Positions 1 through 10,453 of a DNA stretch of 64,000 nucleotides are shown piece by piece. The notes below the pieces were generated by a model that had not been told where the DNA came from, searched no databases, and saw only the letters and a list, made by a program, of their open reading frames with translations. Origin of the DNA: Pseudothauera lacus. GTDB lineage: Bacteria; Pseudomonadota; Gammaproteobacteria; Burkholderiales; Rhodocyclaceae. Position numbers and translations under genes: made by a program. The stretch spans positions 62,001 through 126,000 of the forward strand of contig NZ_PZKC01000001.1 of assembly GCF_003034845.1 (NCBI RefSeq). The letters are read 5' to 3'. Each line of letters begins with the position of its first letter. Position 1 is the first letter of the stretch.

Positions 1-799
1 CGGGCAGGCACAGGATGCCGCCTTCACCGCGCACTGCTTCGGAGATCAGGAAGGACTTGGCCTGCGGGTGGTAGAGGCAGGTGGGGTGGAACTGGATGAA
101 CTCCATGTTCGCCACCCTGCAGCCGGCACGCCAGGCCATGGCGATGCCGTCGCCGGTGGCGACGTCGGGATTGGTCGTGTACAGATAGACCTTGCCCGCG
201 CCACCGGTGGCGATCACCGTGCTGCGGGCGCCGAAGGTGGCCACCTGGCCGCTGTCGATGTCGAGTACGTAGGCGCCCAGGCAGCCGGCGCCGGAGCGAC
301 CGATCTTGTCGCCGAGGAGCAGGTCGACGGCAATGTGGTTCTCGAAGATGCGGATGCCCGGATGGGAGGTCACCTGCTCGCTGAGGGTGGCCTGCACCGC
401 AGCGCCGGTGGCGTCGGCGGCGTGGATGATGCGCCGGTGGGAATGGCCGCCTTCGCGGGTGAGGTGGTAGCCGATGGCCGACTGGTCCTCACGCGTGAAG
501 GGTACGCCGCGGTCGATCAGCCAGTCGATGGCCGCCTTGCCGTGCTCGACGACATAGCGCGTTGCCCGTGCATCGCAGAGGCCGGCGCCGGCGGTATAGG
601 TGTCCTGGATGTGCGCCTCGATGGAGTCGGTGCTGTCGAGTACCGCGGCAATGCCGCCTTGCGCCCAGGCGCTGGCACTGTCGGCGAGGGCGCGCTTGGT
701 GACCAGGGCGACCTGCTGACCGCGTTCGGCAAGGCGCAGGGCCATCGACTGGCCAGCGGTGCCGCTGCCGAGGATGAGGACGTCGAACTGTTTGATCAA
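1..799 (-). CDS. nadB: L-aspartate oxidase, N-terminal part (cut by window edge)
   Basis: FAD enzyme that oxidises L-aspartate to iminoaspartate, the first step of de novo NAD synthesis in the cytoplasm. The reverse-strand frame is open from a TTG at 799 to the edge. It begins with the dinucleotide-binding segment ILGSGTAGQSMALRL and later shows REGGHSHRRIIHAADATG, a hallmark of NadB. The last readable part (FIQFHPTCLYHP, then SEAVRGEGG) also fits this family, so about 266 residues, roughly half the protein, are here. No ATG lies in this frame close to the motif start; TTG-Ile-Lys-Gln-Phe-Asp matches the usual NadB beginning, so TTG is chosen. It is divergent from rpoE, as in many gamma- and betaproteobacteria. 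Confidence 0.93.
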   Translation of the reverse strand, partial: MIKQFDVLILGSGTAGQSMALRLAERGQQVALVTKRALADSASAWAQGGIAAVLDSTDSIEAHIQDTYTAGAGLCDARATRYVVEHGKAAIDWLIDRGVPFTREDQSAIGYHLTREGGHSHRRIIHAADATGAAVQATLSEQVTSHPGIRIFENHIAVDLLLGDKIGRSGAGCLGAYVLDIDSGQVATFGARSTVIATGGAGKVYLYTTNPDVATGDGIAMAWRAGCRVANMEFIQFHPTCLYHPQAKSFLISEAVRGEGGILCLP

Positions 800-933
800 G
801 ATGGGAGCTCGGGTGGGGGTTCCGGAGCGCCGGGGCGGATCTCCGGCAAGGGCGCAATATAGCACGAGGGGCGTTTCCCGGCTGGCTGCGCTGGTTATGC
901 GGAGGACGGGCGGTGAAGTCCATGCGCGCTTCT

Positions 934-960
934 GAACTATTTGATTGCAGCCCGGTCTGT
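934..960 (+). promoter_or_regulatory. AlgU/RpoE-type promoter candidate upstream of rpoE
   Basis: GAACTA at 934-939 and TCTGT at 956-960 are separated by 16 bases. This is close to the GAACTT-N16/17-TCTGA pattern known for AlgU/RpoE promoters. Its position about 90 bases upstream of rpoE suggests autoregulation, which is usual for this sigma factor. Read by eye only. Confidence 0.55.
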
Positions 961-977
961 CGTTCAAGCCGGTGCTT

Positions 978-1008
978 TTGCGGTGCTCGAGGGCAGTTCG
1001 CTTATACT
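978..1008 (+). promoter_or_regulatory. sigma-70-like promoter candidate for rpoE
   Basis: TTGCGG at 978-983 and TATACT at 1003-1008, with a 19-base spacer. The -10 is good, but the -35 and the spacing are only fair. It would give a basal transcript starting near 1014, inside the inverted repeat at 1012-1026. Confidence 0.4.
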
Positions 1009-1011
1009 CCC

Positions 1012-1026
1012 GGAGTTAATAACTCC
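1012..1026. repeat. perfect inverted repeat at the rpoE transcription start region
   Basis: GGAGTT-AAT-AACTCC is a perfect 6-bp inverted repeat with a 3-base centre. It lies 3 bases downstream of the TATACT -10 candidate and 20 bases before the rpoE start codon. It could be an operator overlapping the start site or a short 5' RNA hairpin. Confidence 0.6.
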
Positions 1027-1046
1027 TACGTAGAAACGATCTGTCC

Positions 1047-1646
1047 ATGAGCGATCGGGAAATCGACCAGGTGCTTGTCGAACGCGTGCAGCGTGGCGAC
1101 AAGCAGGCCTTCGGCTTGCTGGTGTCCAAGTACCAGCGCAAGCTGCACAGGCTGTTGTCACGCCTGATCCGTGATCCGGCCGAAGTAGAGGATGTCGCGC
1201 AGGAGACCTTCATCAAGGCCTATCGGGCCCTGGGGTCCTTTCGCGGTGACAGTGCGTTTTACACCTGGTTGTACAGGATAGGAATCAATACGGCGAAGAA
1301 CTTCCTGGTGTCGCAGGGCCGGCGGGCGCCGACCTCCACCGAGTTCGATTCCGAGGAAGCGGAGAATTTCGACGACGGCGATCAGTTGCGCGACATCAAT
1401 ACGCCGGAGCGTTTGCTGATGACGCGCCAGATTGGCGAGACGGTGGAGGCCGCGATGGCGGCCCTGCCAGAGGAACTGCGTACGGCGATCATGTTGCGCG
1501 AGATCGAAGGTCTCAGCTACGAGGAAATCGCCGGCATCATGGACTGTCCGATCGGGACGGTGCGTTCGCGGATCTTCCGTGCGCGCGAGGCGATTTCTGA
1601 AAGGCTGAAGCCGTTGCTGGACACGGCTCCTGACAAACGTTGGTAG
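1047..1646 (+). CDS. rpoE: RNA polymerase sigma factor RpoE/AlgU (ECF)
   Basis: Extracytoplasmic-function sigma factor for envelope stress. It is 199 residues, the usual length. Region 2 contains the DVAQETFIKAYRAL helix and FYTWLYRIGINTAKN, both typical of RpoE/AlgU. Region 4 has LPEELRTAIMLREIEGLSYE followed by IAGIMDCPIGTVRSRIFRAR, the -35-reading helix-turn-helix. The start ATG has only a weak ribosome site. rseA, rseB and rseC follow at once, giving the complete anti-sigma regulatory unit. A GAACT-N-TCTGT type promoter lies upstream, which points to self-activation. Little doubt about identity. Confidence 0.97.
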   Translation: MSDREIDQVLVERVQRGDKQAFGLLVSKYQRKLHRLLSRLIRDPAEVEDVAQETFIKAYRALGSFRGDSAFYTWLYRIGINTAKNFLVSQGRRAPTSTEFDSEEAENFDDGDQLRDINTPERLLMTRQIGETVEAAMAALPEELRTAIMLREIEGLSYEEIAGIMDCPIGTVRSRIFRAREAISERLKPLLDTAPDKRW

Positions 1647-1659
1647 GTGGGTGGTGCTC

Positions 1660-2235
1660 ATGAAGGACAAATTGTCGACCCTGCTCGATGGCGAACTGGA
1701 CGAAGGCCTTGATGCGCCGCTCTTCGAGAACCTCAAACGCACCCCCGGCACACGCGCGGAGTGGGATGCCTGGTGCCTGATCGGCGACGTGCTGCGCGGG
1801 GATCAGTGCGGCGCGGTGGATTTCACCGCGCGGGTAATGGCCCGCCTTGACGACGAGCCCACGGTGCTGGCGCCGGTGCTGCGTCCCCCGGCGCGTGAGC
1901 GCAATGCGCTGCGCGAATCGCTGATGCCGCTGGCGGCTTCGGTGATGGGGGTGGCGGCGGTGGGCTGGGTGGCCCACACGCTGTGGTCTGCGGAGCAGAC
2001 GGCGGGGCTGGAGGTGGCGGCAGTGCCGCTTGTCCAGGTTGCCGAACGCCCGCTGGCGGTGGTTGCGCCGGCAGCCGCGGTGGTCGAGTTCCGCCAGGCC
2101 GCCCAGGCCTCGCAGGGTGACCCGCATCGCGAGTACGTCTTCGTCCATCAGGCGATGACCGGCGGCGGACCGCTCCCCGGCGCGGTGCAGTACGTGCGCA
2201 CGGTTTCCGACCTGCGTCGGGAAGGCGGCCGATGA
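1660..2235 (+). CDS. rseA: anti-sigma-E factor RseA/MucA
   Basis: Inner-membrane protein that holds RpoE inactive through its cytoplasmic N-terminus. The start MKDKLSTLLDGELDE is the typical RseA N-terminal sigma-binding sequence. One membrane segment follows at about residues 88-109 (PLAASVMGVAAVGWVAHTLW), then a periplasmic tail of about 80 residues. An in-frame GTG lies 9 bases earlier, but the GGTGG-type ribosome site and family alignment favour ATG 1660. It starts 13 bases after rpoE ends and overlaps rseB by 4 bases (ATGA). Regulated release by site-1/site-2 proteolysis is known for the family and is not visible here. Confidence 0.92.
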   Translation: MKDKLSTLLDGELDEGLDAPLFENLKRTPGTRAEWDAWCLIGDVLRGDQCGAVDFTARVMARLDDEPTVLAPVLRPPARERNALRESLMPLAASVMGVAAVGWVAHTLWSAEQTAGLEVAAVPLVQVAERPLAVVAPAAAVVEFRQAAQASQGDPHREYVFVHQAMTGGGPLPGAVQYVRTVSDLRREGGR

Positions 2236-3185
2236 GAGTTCTGGCAGTCAGTCTGGGGTTGTGCGCGGTACTTCTGTCCGCTCCCCCGCCGGTTAGGGCG
2301 CAGGATGATCCGCTGTCCTGGCTTGGCCGCATCGCCGCCGCCTCGCGTCAGCTCAGTTATGCCGGAACCTTCATCTATCAGTCCGGCCAGCACATGGAAA
2401 CTTCGCGCATCGCCCATCTGGTCGATGCCGACGGCGAACACGAGCGCCTCGAGGTGCTCGATGGCAGTCCGCGTGAGGTGATCCGCTCCAACAACGAAGT
2501 GCTCTGTGTGCTCCCCGACCAGAAGGTGGTGATCATCGACGAAGCCGGCGGGCGCAGGGCTTTCCCGGCGCGGCTGCCGGCGTCCTTTGCCGGACTGGCG
2601 GAGAACTACCGTATCCGCAAGGGCGAGACGACGCGCGTGGCGGGTTACGAAACCCAGCAGATCGTCCTCGAGCCGCGTGATGACCTGCGTTTCGGCCACC
2701 AGCTGTGGGCTGAACAGGGATCCGCTCTGCTCCTCAAGGCGCGCATGGTCGATGGTCAGGGCCAGGTCATCGAGCAGTTCACCTTCAGCGAGGTGCGGAT
2801 CGGCAATGTCGAGCGCGCCGCGCTCGCTCCGCGCTACCGCAAGGATGAGGAGTGGCGGGTGGTCAATACGCGCGGCAGCGAGGTCAGTCAGCAGGACGCC
2901 GGCTGGAAGGTCGGCGCGCTGCCCGGATTCGAGCTCGCCTCGGTCGTACGCCGGCCGCTCGGTGGCGAGCGGGGCGAGGTCGTGCACATGGTGTTCAGTG
3001 ACGGCCTCGCCGCACTGTCGCTGTTCATCGAACCGCTTCCCGCCGGCGAGATGGGCGAGCAGGGCGTGCAGCGCTCCGGGCCGATCAATATCTACAAGCG
3101 TGTGGTCGACGGGCATCAGCTCACCGTGCTCGGTGAAGTGCCGGTGCGCGCGGTGCAGCGCCTGGGCGACGCGGTGACGCAATGA
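2232..3185 (+). CDS. rseB: sigma-E regulatory protein RseB/MucB
   Basis: Periplasmic protein that binds RseA and protects it from proteolysis until lipid or lipopolysaccharide signals arrive. A signal peptide occupies residues 1-24 (MRVLAVSLGLCAVLLSA..VRAQ). The mature part shows the MucB/RseB pattern: WLGRIAAASRQLSYAGTFIY near the start, ETSRIAHLVDADGEHERLE, then a C-terminal domain rich in beta strands. Its 317 residues match the family. It overlaps rseA and rseC by 4 bases each, so the three are translationally coupled. Confidence 0.94.
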   Translation: MRVLAVSLGLCAVLLSAPPPVRAQDDPLSWLGRIAAASRQLSYAGTFIYQSGQHMETSRIAHLVDADGEHERLEVLDGSPREVIRSNNEVLCVLPDQKVVIIDEAGGRRAFPARLPASFAGLAENYRIRKGETTRVAGYETQQIVLEPRDDLRFGHQLWAEQGSALLLKARMVDGQGQVIEQFTFSEVRIGNVERAALAPRYRKDEEWRVVNTRGSEVSQQDAGWKVGALPGFELASVVRRPLGGERGEVVHMVFSDGLAALSLFIEPLPAGEMGEQGVQRSGPINIYKRVVDGHQLTVLGEVPVRAVQRLGDAVTQ

Positions 3186-3646
3186 TCGAGGCACGGGCAC
3201 GGGTCGTTGCCGTCGAAGGCGCGCATGCGTGGGTGGAGGTCAGCGAGCAGCCCGGCGGCTGCGGACGCTGCGACGAACCCGGGGGCTGCCGTTCGCTGAA
3301 ATTGAGCGGGCTGTTCCGTGATCCGCAGCAGCGCTTCCGCCTGCCCAATCACATCGGTGCGCGTCCGGGAGACAGCGTGCGCGTGTGCATGAGCGACGGC
3401 GCGCCGCTGCGCGCGGCGCTGGCCAGCTACGGTCTGGGTGCCTTGCTGACGGTGTGCGGCGGTGGCCTCGCGGCGCTGCTGGGCGGTGGCGGCGATGCCT
3501 GGGTGCTGGGTGGTGCGTTGGGCGGGCTGGCGCTGGCGGCGCTGGTCAACCGGACGCTGATGCGCAGCCGGCGCTGGCGTGGCGGGCTGCAGATGACGGT
3601 GGCCGGCGATGCGCCTTCGTGTACCGCGGGCGGTGCTCATGGCTGA
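3182..3646 (+). CDS. rseC: RseC/MucC-type membrane protein
   Basis: Small inner-membrane protein of the SoxR-reducing/RseC family, an accessory to sigma-E control in some bacteria. Residues 27-36 carry a cysteine cluster, GGCGRCDEPGGC (Cys27, Cys30, Cys36), as in RseC. Two membrane segments lie at about 79-100 and 105-123. The ATG overlaps the rseB stop. The C-terminal 8 bases overlap the next gene. The exact function in betaproteobacteria is not established; assignment rests on the cysteine pattern, the two-helix topology and the position after rseB. Confidence 0.88.
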   Translation: MIEARARVVAVEGAHAWVEVSEQPGGCGRCDEPGGCRSLKLSGLFRDPQQRFRLPNHIGARPGDSVRVCMSDGAPLRAALASYGLGALLTVCGGGLAALLGGGGDAWVLGGALGGLALAALVNRTLMRSRRWRGGLQMTVAGDAPSCTAGGAHG

Positions 3647-3911
3647 GGTGGTGAGCCGCCAGCTCACTGTGTTGAGCCGTGAGTGGTGCCATCTCTGCCA
3701 CGAACTGGTGGACCAGTTGCGGCCGCTCGCCACCGAGCTGGGGTGGTCGGTGGAAGTGATCGACGTCGATCAGCACCCCGAACTCGAGGCGCGCTGGGAC
3801 GAACTGGTGCCGGTGGTGCTCGCCGGCGACGTCGAGCTTTGCCACTATCATCTCGACGAGGCGGCGGTGCGTGCCCATTGCGCGGCTTTTCCGCTAGAAT
3901 CCGCCTCTTAG
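3639..3911 (+). CDS. glutaredoxin-family (thioredoxin-fold) protein
   Basis: About 90 residues from ATG 3639. The fold starts with a beta strand ([10 protein letters not shown]) followed by CHLC, the CxxC redox pair at about residues 17-20, then [15 protein letters not shown] and VPVVLAG, the cis-proline strand typical of glutaredoxin-like DUF836 proteins. An upstream in-frame ATG at 3609 lies inside rseC and is less likely. It overlaps rseC by 8 bases and precedes lepA, a position where a small glutaredoxin-like gene is common in betaproteobacteria. The substrate is unknown. Confidence 0.85.
   Translation: MAEVVSRQLTVLSREWCHLCHELVDQLRPLATELGWSVEVIDVDQHPELEARWDELVPVVLAGDVELCHYHLDEAAVRAHCAAFPLESAS
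3895..3905 (+). promoter_or_regulatory. -10 candidate upstream of lepA
   Basis: TAGAAT followed by the GC-rich CCGCC, 84 bases before the lepA ATG and at the 3' end of the preceding gene. No well-spaced -35 was found. The same TAGAATCCGCC string recurs upstream of ratA. Confidence 0.3.
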
Positions 3912-3978
3912 CGCATTCGGCCGTCCTTGGCCTTCCACTTCATCAGGGTGCCTTGCGGCGCCCTTTCTGTTGTCATCC

Positions 3979-5778
<1,800 letters not shown>

Positions 5779-5825
5779 GTCTCCGCTGCGGCTTCTGTGG
5801 CCGGCCCCGAGAAGGGATTTAAGAC

Positions 5826-6614
5826 GTGAATTTCGCCCTCATACTGTTCCTGCTGCTCGCCATCACCGCGCTGCTGTGGGCTGTCGACCGCTTCTACGCA
5901 CGCAAGCGCCGTGCTCCCGGGGCGCCGGCGCCATGGTGGGTGGAGTACGGCGCGAGCTTCTTCCCGGTCATCCTGATCGTCTTCGTGCTGCGTTCCTTCC
6001 TCGTCGAGCCGTTCAAGATTCCCTCCGGTTCGATGATCCCGACGCTGCTGGTGGGCGACTACATCCTCGTCAACAAGTGGACCTACGGCATCCGCCTGCC
6101 GGTAATCAACAAGAAGATCATCTCCATCAACGACCCGCAGCGCGGCGACGTGATGGTCTTCCGCTATCCGGCCGACCCCTCGCTTGATTTCATCAAGCGC
6201 GTCGTCGGCGTGCCTGGCGACCGCGTCGAGTACCTCGACAAGCGCCTGCGCATCAATGGTGAAGAGGTGCCCCTGCGTGCCGACGGTGAATACCTGCACA
6301 CCGACCGTCTGTACTATTCGCCGCGTTACGTCGAACAGCTCGGCGAGCGCAGTCATCAACTGCTCATCGAACAGGATGCGCCGGCCTTCGTTTCCCAGGT
6401 GATGGATTTTCCGTTCCGCCAGAACTGCACCTATACTAGTGCCGGCTTTCGTTGTACGGTACCCGAAGGGCATTACTTCGTTCTTGGTGACAACCGCGAC
6501 GCGAGCAGCGACAGCCGGGTGTGGGGCTTCGTGCCGGACCGCAACATCGTCGGTCGCGCCTTCTTCATCTGGTTCAATTTCAGCGACATGAAGCGCATTG
6601 GCCGCTTCCACTGA
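5826..6614 (+). CDS. lepB: signal peptidase I
   Basis: Inner-membrane serine protease that removes signal peptides from exported proteins. Two N-terminal membrane segments (about 2-21 and 42-58) are followed by PSGSMIPTL with catalytic Ser69. The catalytic lysine lies in DFIKRVVGVPGDRVEY. The terminal box GDNRDASSDSRVWGFVP is intact. 262 residues. A GGGATTT sequence lies just before the ATG. It stands between lepA and the DUF4845 gene, the standard order. Confidence 0.97.
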   Translation: MNFALILFLLLAITALLWAVDRFYARKRRAPGAPAPWWVEYGASFFPVILIVFVLRSFLVEPFKIPSGSMIPTLLVGDYILVNKWTYGIRLPVINKKIISINDPQRGDVMVFRYPADPSLDFIKRVVGVPGDRVEYLDKRLRINGEEVPLRADGEYLHTDRLYYSPRYVEQLGERSHQLLIEQDAPAFVSQVMDFPFRQNCTYTSAGFRCTVPEGHYFVLGDNRDASSDSRVWGFVPDRNIVGRAFFIWFNFSDMKRIGRFH

Positions 6615-6631
6615 ACTAGGGGGTTCTTCGC

Positions 6632-6988
6632 ATGCACAACAAGCAATCCGGCCTCAGCCTGGTCAGCGTGCTGATCCTTGGAGCCTTCTTCGCCTTCGTC
6701 CTGCTGATCGGTTTCCGCACCGTGCCGGCAGTGACCGAATACCTTGCGGTCAAGAAGGCCGTCCAGGCCATCGCTGAGGAAGGCGACAATGGTGCCTCGG
6801 TGACCGAGATGCGGCGCAGCTTCGACCGCCGCGCCAGCGTCGACAACGTCGAGTCGGTGCGCAGCCTCGATCTGGCCATTTCCAAGGTCGGCGGGCAGAC
6901 GGTGGTCGAGGTGCAGTATGGGCGCGCGGTGCCGGTGGCGGGCAACGTCAGCCTGCTGATCGACTTCGACGTCTCGAATGTGCGCTGA
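6632..6988 (+). CDS. DUF4845 single-pass membrane protein
   Basis: 118 residues with one N-terminal hydrophobic segment (GLSLVSVLILGAFFAFVLLI), preceded by a pilin-like short basic leader (MHNKQS). The rest is a small soluble domain. Proteins of this family stand between lepB and rnc in many beta- and gammaproteobacteria; no function is established. It has 17 bases to lepB and 6 to rnc, so it is probably co-transcribed. Confidence 0.85.
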   Translation: MHNKQSGLSLVSVLILGAFFAFVLLIGFRTVPAVTEYLAVKKAVQAIAEEGDNGASVTEMRRSFDRRASVDNVESVRSLDLAISKVGGQTVVEVQYGRAVPVAGNVSLLIDFDVSNVR

Positions 6989-6994
6989 GCGCGG

Positions 6995-7666
6995 ATGACC
7001 CTGCAACACCTGCAGCGCGCCCTCGGGCACGAGTTTGCCGACCAGGCGCTGCTGCGGCAGGCACTGACCCACCGCAGCCACGGCCTGCCCAACAACGAGC
7101 GCCTGGAATTTCTCGGCGACAGCATCCTCAACTGCGTGGTGTCGATGGCGCTCTTTGAGCGCTTTGGTCAGTTGCGCGAAGGTGAGCTGTCGCGCCTGCG
7201 CGCTTCGCTGGTGCGCCAGGATGCATTGCACCGCATCGCCGTCGAACTCCAGCTTGGCGATCATCTCAACCTCGGCGAGGGCGAGATGAAGTCGGGCGGC
7301 TTCCGTCGCCCCTCCATCCTTGCCGATGCGCTTGAGGCGGTCTTTGCGGCGGTCTTCCTGGATGCCGGCTTTGCCACCGCGAAGGCGCTCATCGACCGCC
7401 TCTATGGCCCGCACATCGACGCCGTCAATCCCGGTGCGCCGACCAAGGATCCCAAGACCGCCCTGCAGGAATGGCTGCAGGGGCGGCGCATGAAGCTGCC
7501 GCGTTACGAGATGGTGCAGGTGCTCGGCGAAGCCCATGCGCAGGAATTCGAGGTTGCCTGCACCATCGATGCGCTGCCGGCCCCCACCATCGGTCGCGGC
7601 CCCAGTCGCCGCGCGGCAGAACAGCAGTCGGCGGAACTTGCGCTGGCACAACTGAGAAAGAAATGA
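6995..7666 (+). CDS. rnc: ribonuclease III
   Basis: Double-strand-specific endoribonuclease that processes rRNA precursors and structured mRNAs. The signature [17 protein letters not shown] carries the metal-binding acidic residues. A second acidic set lies in [16 protein letters not shown]. The C-terminal double-stranded RNA-binding domain starts near [13 protein letters not shown] and ends in [14 protein letters not shown]. 223 residues. The stop overlaps the era start (ATGA), a classical rnc-era coupling. Confidence 0.97.
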   Translation: MTLQHLQRALGHEFADQALLRQALTHRSHGLPNNERLEFLGDSILNCVVSMALFERFGQLREGELSRLRASLVRQDALHRIAVELQLGDHLNLGEGEMKSGGFRRPSILADALEAVFAAVFLDAGFATAKALIDRLYGPHIDAVNPGAPTKDPKTALQEWLQGRRMKLPRYEMVQVLGEAHAQEFEVACTIDALPAPTIGRGPSRRAAEQQSAELALAQLRKK

Positions 7667-8577
7667 ACGATTCCACCGCGGGTGCGCCCGCTGCAACGCC
7701 TTTTCGCACCGGCTTCGTCGCCATCGTCGGGCGGCCCAACGTCGGCAAGTCCACCTTGTTGAACCGCCTGATCGGGCAGAAGATCAGCATCGTCTCCAGC
7801 AAGGCGCAGACCACCCGCCACCGCGTCACCGGCATCCGTAGCGACGCGGCCGCGCAGTTTGTCTTTGTCGACACGCCGGGCTTCCAGACCCAGCACCGCA
7901 ACGCCCTCAACCGCTCGATGAACCGCACCGTCACCCAGGTGCTGAAGGACGTCGATCTGGTCTTCCTGGTGGTCGAGGCCGGGCGCTTCGGCGAGGACGA
8001 CCGCAAGGTGGTCGAGGTGCTGCCCGCCGATGCCCGCGTGGTGCTGGTGATCAACAAGGTCGACCGCCTGGAGGACAAGCGCCGCCTGCTGCCCTTCATC
8101 CAGGAGATGAGCGCGGTGTATCCGTTTGCCGAGATCGTGCCGCTGTCGGCTGAACGCGGCACCAATGTCGATGAGCTGGTACGCGCCGCCACGCCGCTGC
8201 TGCCCGAAGGCAGTCCGATGTTCGGCGAGGACGAGATCACCGATCGCAGCGAGCGCTTTCTCGCTTCCGAATTCCTGCGCGAGAAGCTCTTCCGCCTCCT
8301 CGGCGACGAGCTGCCTTACGGCATGGCGGTGGAGATCGAGAAGTTCGAGGTCGAAGGCCGCCTGCGCCGCATTCATGCCGCGGTGATCGTCGACAAGCCC
8401 GGGCACAAGGGCATCGTCATCGGCAAGGGCGGCGAGCGCCTGAAGCGCATCGCCTCGGAAGCGCGCGTGGAGCTGGAGAAACTGTTCGACGGCAAGGTCT
8501 TCCTCGAGGTCTGGGTGAAGGTCAAGAGCGGCTGGGCGGACGACGAGCGTGCGCTGAAGAGCCTCGGCTACGAATAA
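7663..8577 (+). CDS. era: GTPase Era
   Basis: Essential GTPase for 16S rRNA processing and 30S assembly. 304 residues. Walker [21 protein letters not shown], switch [12 protein letters not shown]3 DTPGF and G4 NKVD are present. The C-terminal KH domain has the conserved [18 protein letters not shown] pattern. The start at 7663 overlaps the rnc stop by 4 bases. The frame stays open far upstream within rnc, but that extension is the rnc shadow. Confidence 0.97.
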   Translation: MNDSTAGAPAATPFRTGFVAIVGRPNVGKSTLLNRLIGQKISIVSSKAQTTRHRVTGIRSDAAAQFVFVDTPGFQTQHRNALNRSMNRTVTQVLKDVDLVFLVVEAGRFGEDDRKVVEVLPADARVVLVINKVDRLEDKRRLLPFIQEMSAVYPFAEIVPLSAERGTNVDELVRAATPLLPEGSPMFGEDEITDRSERFLASEFLREKLFRLLGDELPYGMAVEIEKFEVEGRLRRIHAAVIVDKPGHKGIVIGKGGERLKRIASEARVELEKLFDGKVFLEVWVKVKSGWADDERALKSLGYE

Positions 8578-8595
8578 CCGGCCCGGCGGTGCGGC

Positions 8596-9327
8596 GTGAG
8601 CCCCAAGCAGCGCATCGAACAGCAGCCGTCCTTCGTGCTGCACACCTATCCATGGCGTGAAACCAGCCTGATCGCGGAGATCTTTTCGCGTGACCATGGC
8701 CGCGTCGCACTGGTGGCGAAGGGTGCGCGGCGCCCGCAGTCGCCGCTGCGCGGCGTGCTGATGGCCTTCCAGCCCTTGCTGGTGGACTGGTCCGGCGGCG
8801 GCGAGGTGAAGACCCTGGTGCGCGCCGAATGGCAGGGCGGCCAGCCCTTGCTCGGCGGCCGCGCGCTGCTCTGCGGCTACTACCTCAACGAACTGCTGGT
8901 GCGCCTGAGCGCACGCGAAGACGCGCATCCGGTGCTCTTCGCCGCGTATGCCGATGCGTTGCGTGAGTTCGCCCGCGGCGATGCCCTCGCACCCGTGCTG
9001 CGCCGCTTCGAGCTCGCCCTGCTCAACGAGCTGGGCTACGGCGCCGGCCTCGACGTCGAGGCCGACAGCGGCGAGGCGGTGCGGCCGGCGCAGGACTACC
9101 TCTATATAATCGAACGCGGACCGCTGCCGCTGGCCACCCACGCAGCGGCGGATGCGGAGCAGCCGGTGATCAGCGGACGCAGCCTGCTGGCGATGGCGGC
9201 AGGCGATTTTTCCGCCGCCGAGACCCTGGCGCAGAGCAAGACCCTGCTGCGCGCCATCATCAACCACTACCTGGGCGGCCAGCCGCTGCAGTCGCGCCGG
9301 GTGTTGAAGGAGTTGCAGGAACTGTGA
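8596..9327 (+). CDS. recO: DNA repair protein RecO
   Basis: Works with RecR and RecF to load RecA on single-stranded DNA. 243 residues from a GTG start. The OB-fold opening shows [20 protein letters not shown] and [15 protein letters not shown], both typical. A helical region follows with [17 protein letters not shown] and the [12 protein letters not shown] box. The family zinc cysteines are not preserved, as in many proteobacterial RecO. The stop overlaps the pdxJ start. Confidence 0.95.
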   Translation: MSPKQRIEQQPSFVLHTYPWRETSLIAEIFSRDHGRVALVAKGARRPQSPLRGVLMAFQPLLVDWSGGGEVKTLVRAEWQGGQPLLGGRALLCGYYLNELLVRLSAREDAHPVLFAAYADALREFARGDALAPVLRRFELALLNELGYGAGLDVEADSGEAVRPAQDYLYIIERGPLPLATHAAADAEQPVISGRSLLAMAAGDFSAAETLAQSKTLLRAIINHYLGGQPLQSRRVLKELQEL

Positions 9328-10079
9328 TCGAACTCGGCGTCAATATCGACCACGTCGCCACGCTGCGCCAGGCGCGCCGCACCTGGGAGCCCGACCCCGT
9401 GTGGGCGGCGGTGGAGGCGCATCTCGGCGGTGCGGACGGCATCACCATCCATCTGCGCGAGGACCGTCGTCACATCAATGACGAGGACGTGCGCCGCCTG
9501 CGCGAGCTCACCCAGGTCAAGCTCAACCTGGAAATGGCAGCGACCGACGAGATGGTCGCCATTGCCTGCCGGGTGAAGCCGGAGATGGCCATGCTGGTGC
9601 CCGAGGGGCGGCTTGAGGTGACCACCGAAGGCGGGCTGGACATCCTCGCCAACGAGGCGATGCTGAAAGACGTGGTCTCCCGGCTGGCCGATGCCGGCAT
9701 CCTCACCAGCGTCTTCATCGATGCCGACCTGGCGCAGATCGATGCCGCCGCGCGCATCGGTGCACGGGTCTGCGAGGTGCACACCGGCCCGTATGCCCAC
9801 GCCTTCCACAGTGCCGGACGCGATGCCGAAGCGCCCGCGGTGCTCGCCGAGATCCGCCGCATTGCGGTGGCCGGCGAGGCCATCCGCGCGCTGGGCATGC
9901 GCTTCAACGCCGGTCACGCGCTCAACTACTACAACGTTCAGCCCATCTCCCGCCTGCCCGGGGTGCGCGAACTGCACATCGGTCACGCCATCGTCAGTCG
10001 CGCGGTGTTCGTCGGCTTGCGCGAAGCGGTCGGCGAGATGAAGCGCCTGATGCGCGAGGCGGCCGGCCCGCACGCATGA
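9324..10079 (+). CDS. pdxJ: pyridoxine 5'-phosphate synthase
   Basis: Last step of the DXP-dependent vitamin B6 pathway, joining 3-amino-2-oxopropyl phosphate and deoxyxylulose phosphate. 251 residues. The opening [18 protein letters not shown] is the PdxJ signature. [11 protein letters not shown] and the end box [17 protein letters not shown] are also present. The GTG start overlaps the recO stop (GTGA), and the stop overlaps acpS, so it lies in a tightly coupled chain. Confidence 0.97.
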   Translation: MIELGVNIDHVATLRQARRTWEPDPVWAAVEAHLGGADGITIHLREDRRHINDEDVRRLRELTQVKLNLEMAATDEMVAIACRVKPEMAMLVPEGRLEVTTEGGLDILANEAMLKDVVSRLADAGILTSVFIDADLAQIDAAARIGARVCEVHTGPYAHAFHSAGRDAEAPAVLAEIRRIAVAGEAIRALGMRFNAGHALNYYNVQPISRLPGVRELHIGHAIVSRAVFVGLREAVGEMKRLMREAAGPHA

Positions 10080-10453
10080 TCCACGGCATCGGCACTGACA
10101 TCGTCCACGTCGCGCGCATGCGCACGGCGCTGGAACGCCATGGCGAGCGTTTCGCCGTCCGCATCCTCGCCGCCGGCGAGCGCGCCGCCTGGGCTGCCAG
10201 TCGCGACCCGGCGCGCTTCCTGGCGAAGCGTTTCGCCGCCAAGGAGGCCTTCGGCAAGGCGCTCGGCACCGGCGTCGCGGTGCCCGCCACCCTTCATGCG
10301 GTTGCCGTGGGGCACGATGCGCTGGGCAAGCCGCTGTACGAGTTCGACCAGCGCCTCGCCGCTCACATGGCCGGACACGGCCTCTCCGCCCATCTCAGTC
10401 TGGCCGACGAGGTGGACCACGTCGTCGCCTTTGCCCTGATCGAACGCGCATGA
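10076..10453 (+). CDS. acpS: holo-[acyl-carrier-protein] synthase
   Basis: Transfers 4'-phosphopantetheine from CoA to acyl carrier protein. 125 residues. The magnesium-binding motif [12 protein letters not shown] is at the start, and [19 protein letters not shown] carries the second conserved box. Both ends overlap neighbours (pdxJ, nagZ) by 4 bases. The pdxJ-acpS pair is widely conserved. Confidence 0.97.
   Translation: MIHGIGTDIVHVARMRTALERHGERFAVRILAAGERAAWAASRDPARFLAKRFAAKEAFGKALGTGVAVPATLHAVAVGHDALGKPLYEFDQRLAAHMAGHGLSAHLSLADEVDHVVAFALIERA

Noticed and set aside
3878-3900. TTGCGC-TAGAAT as a full promoter before lepA
   Set aside because: The spacer would be 11 bases, too short for sigma-70; only the -10 is kept as a weak candidate.
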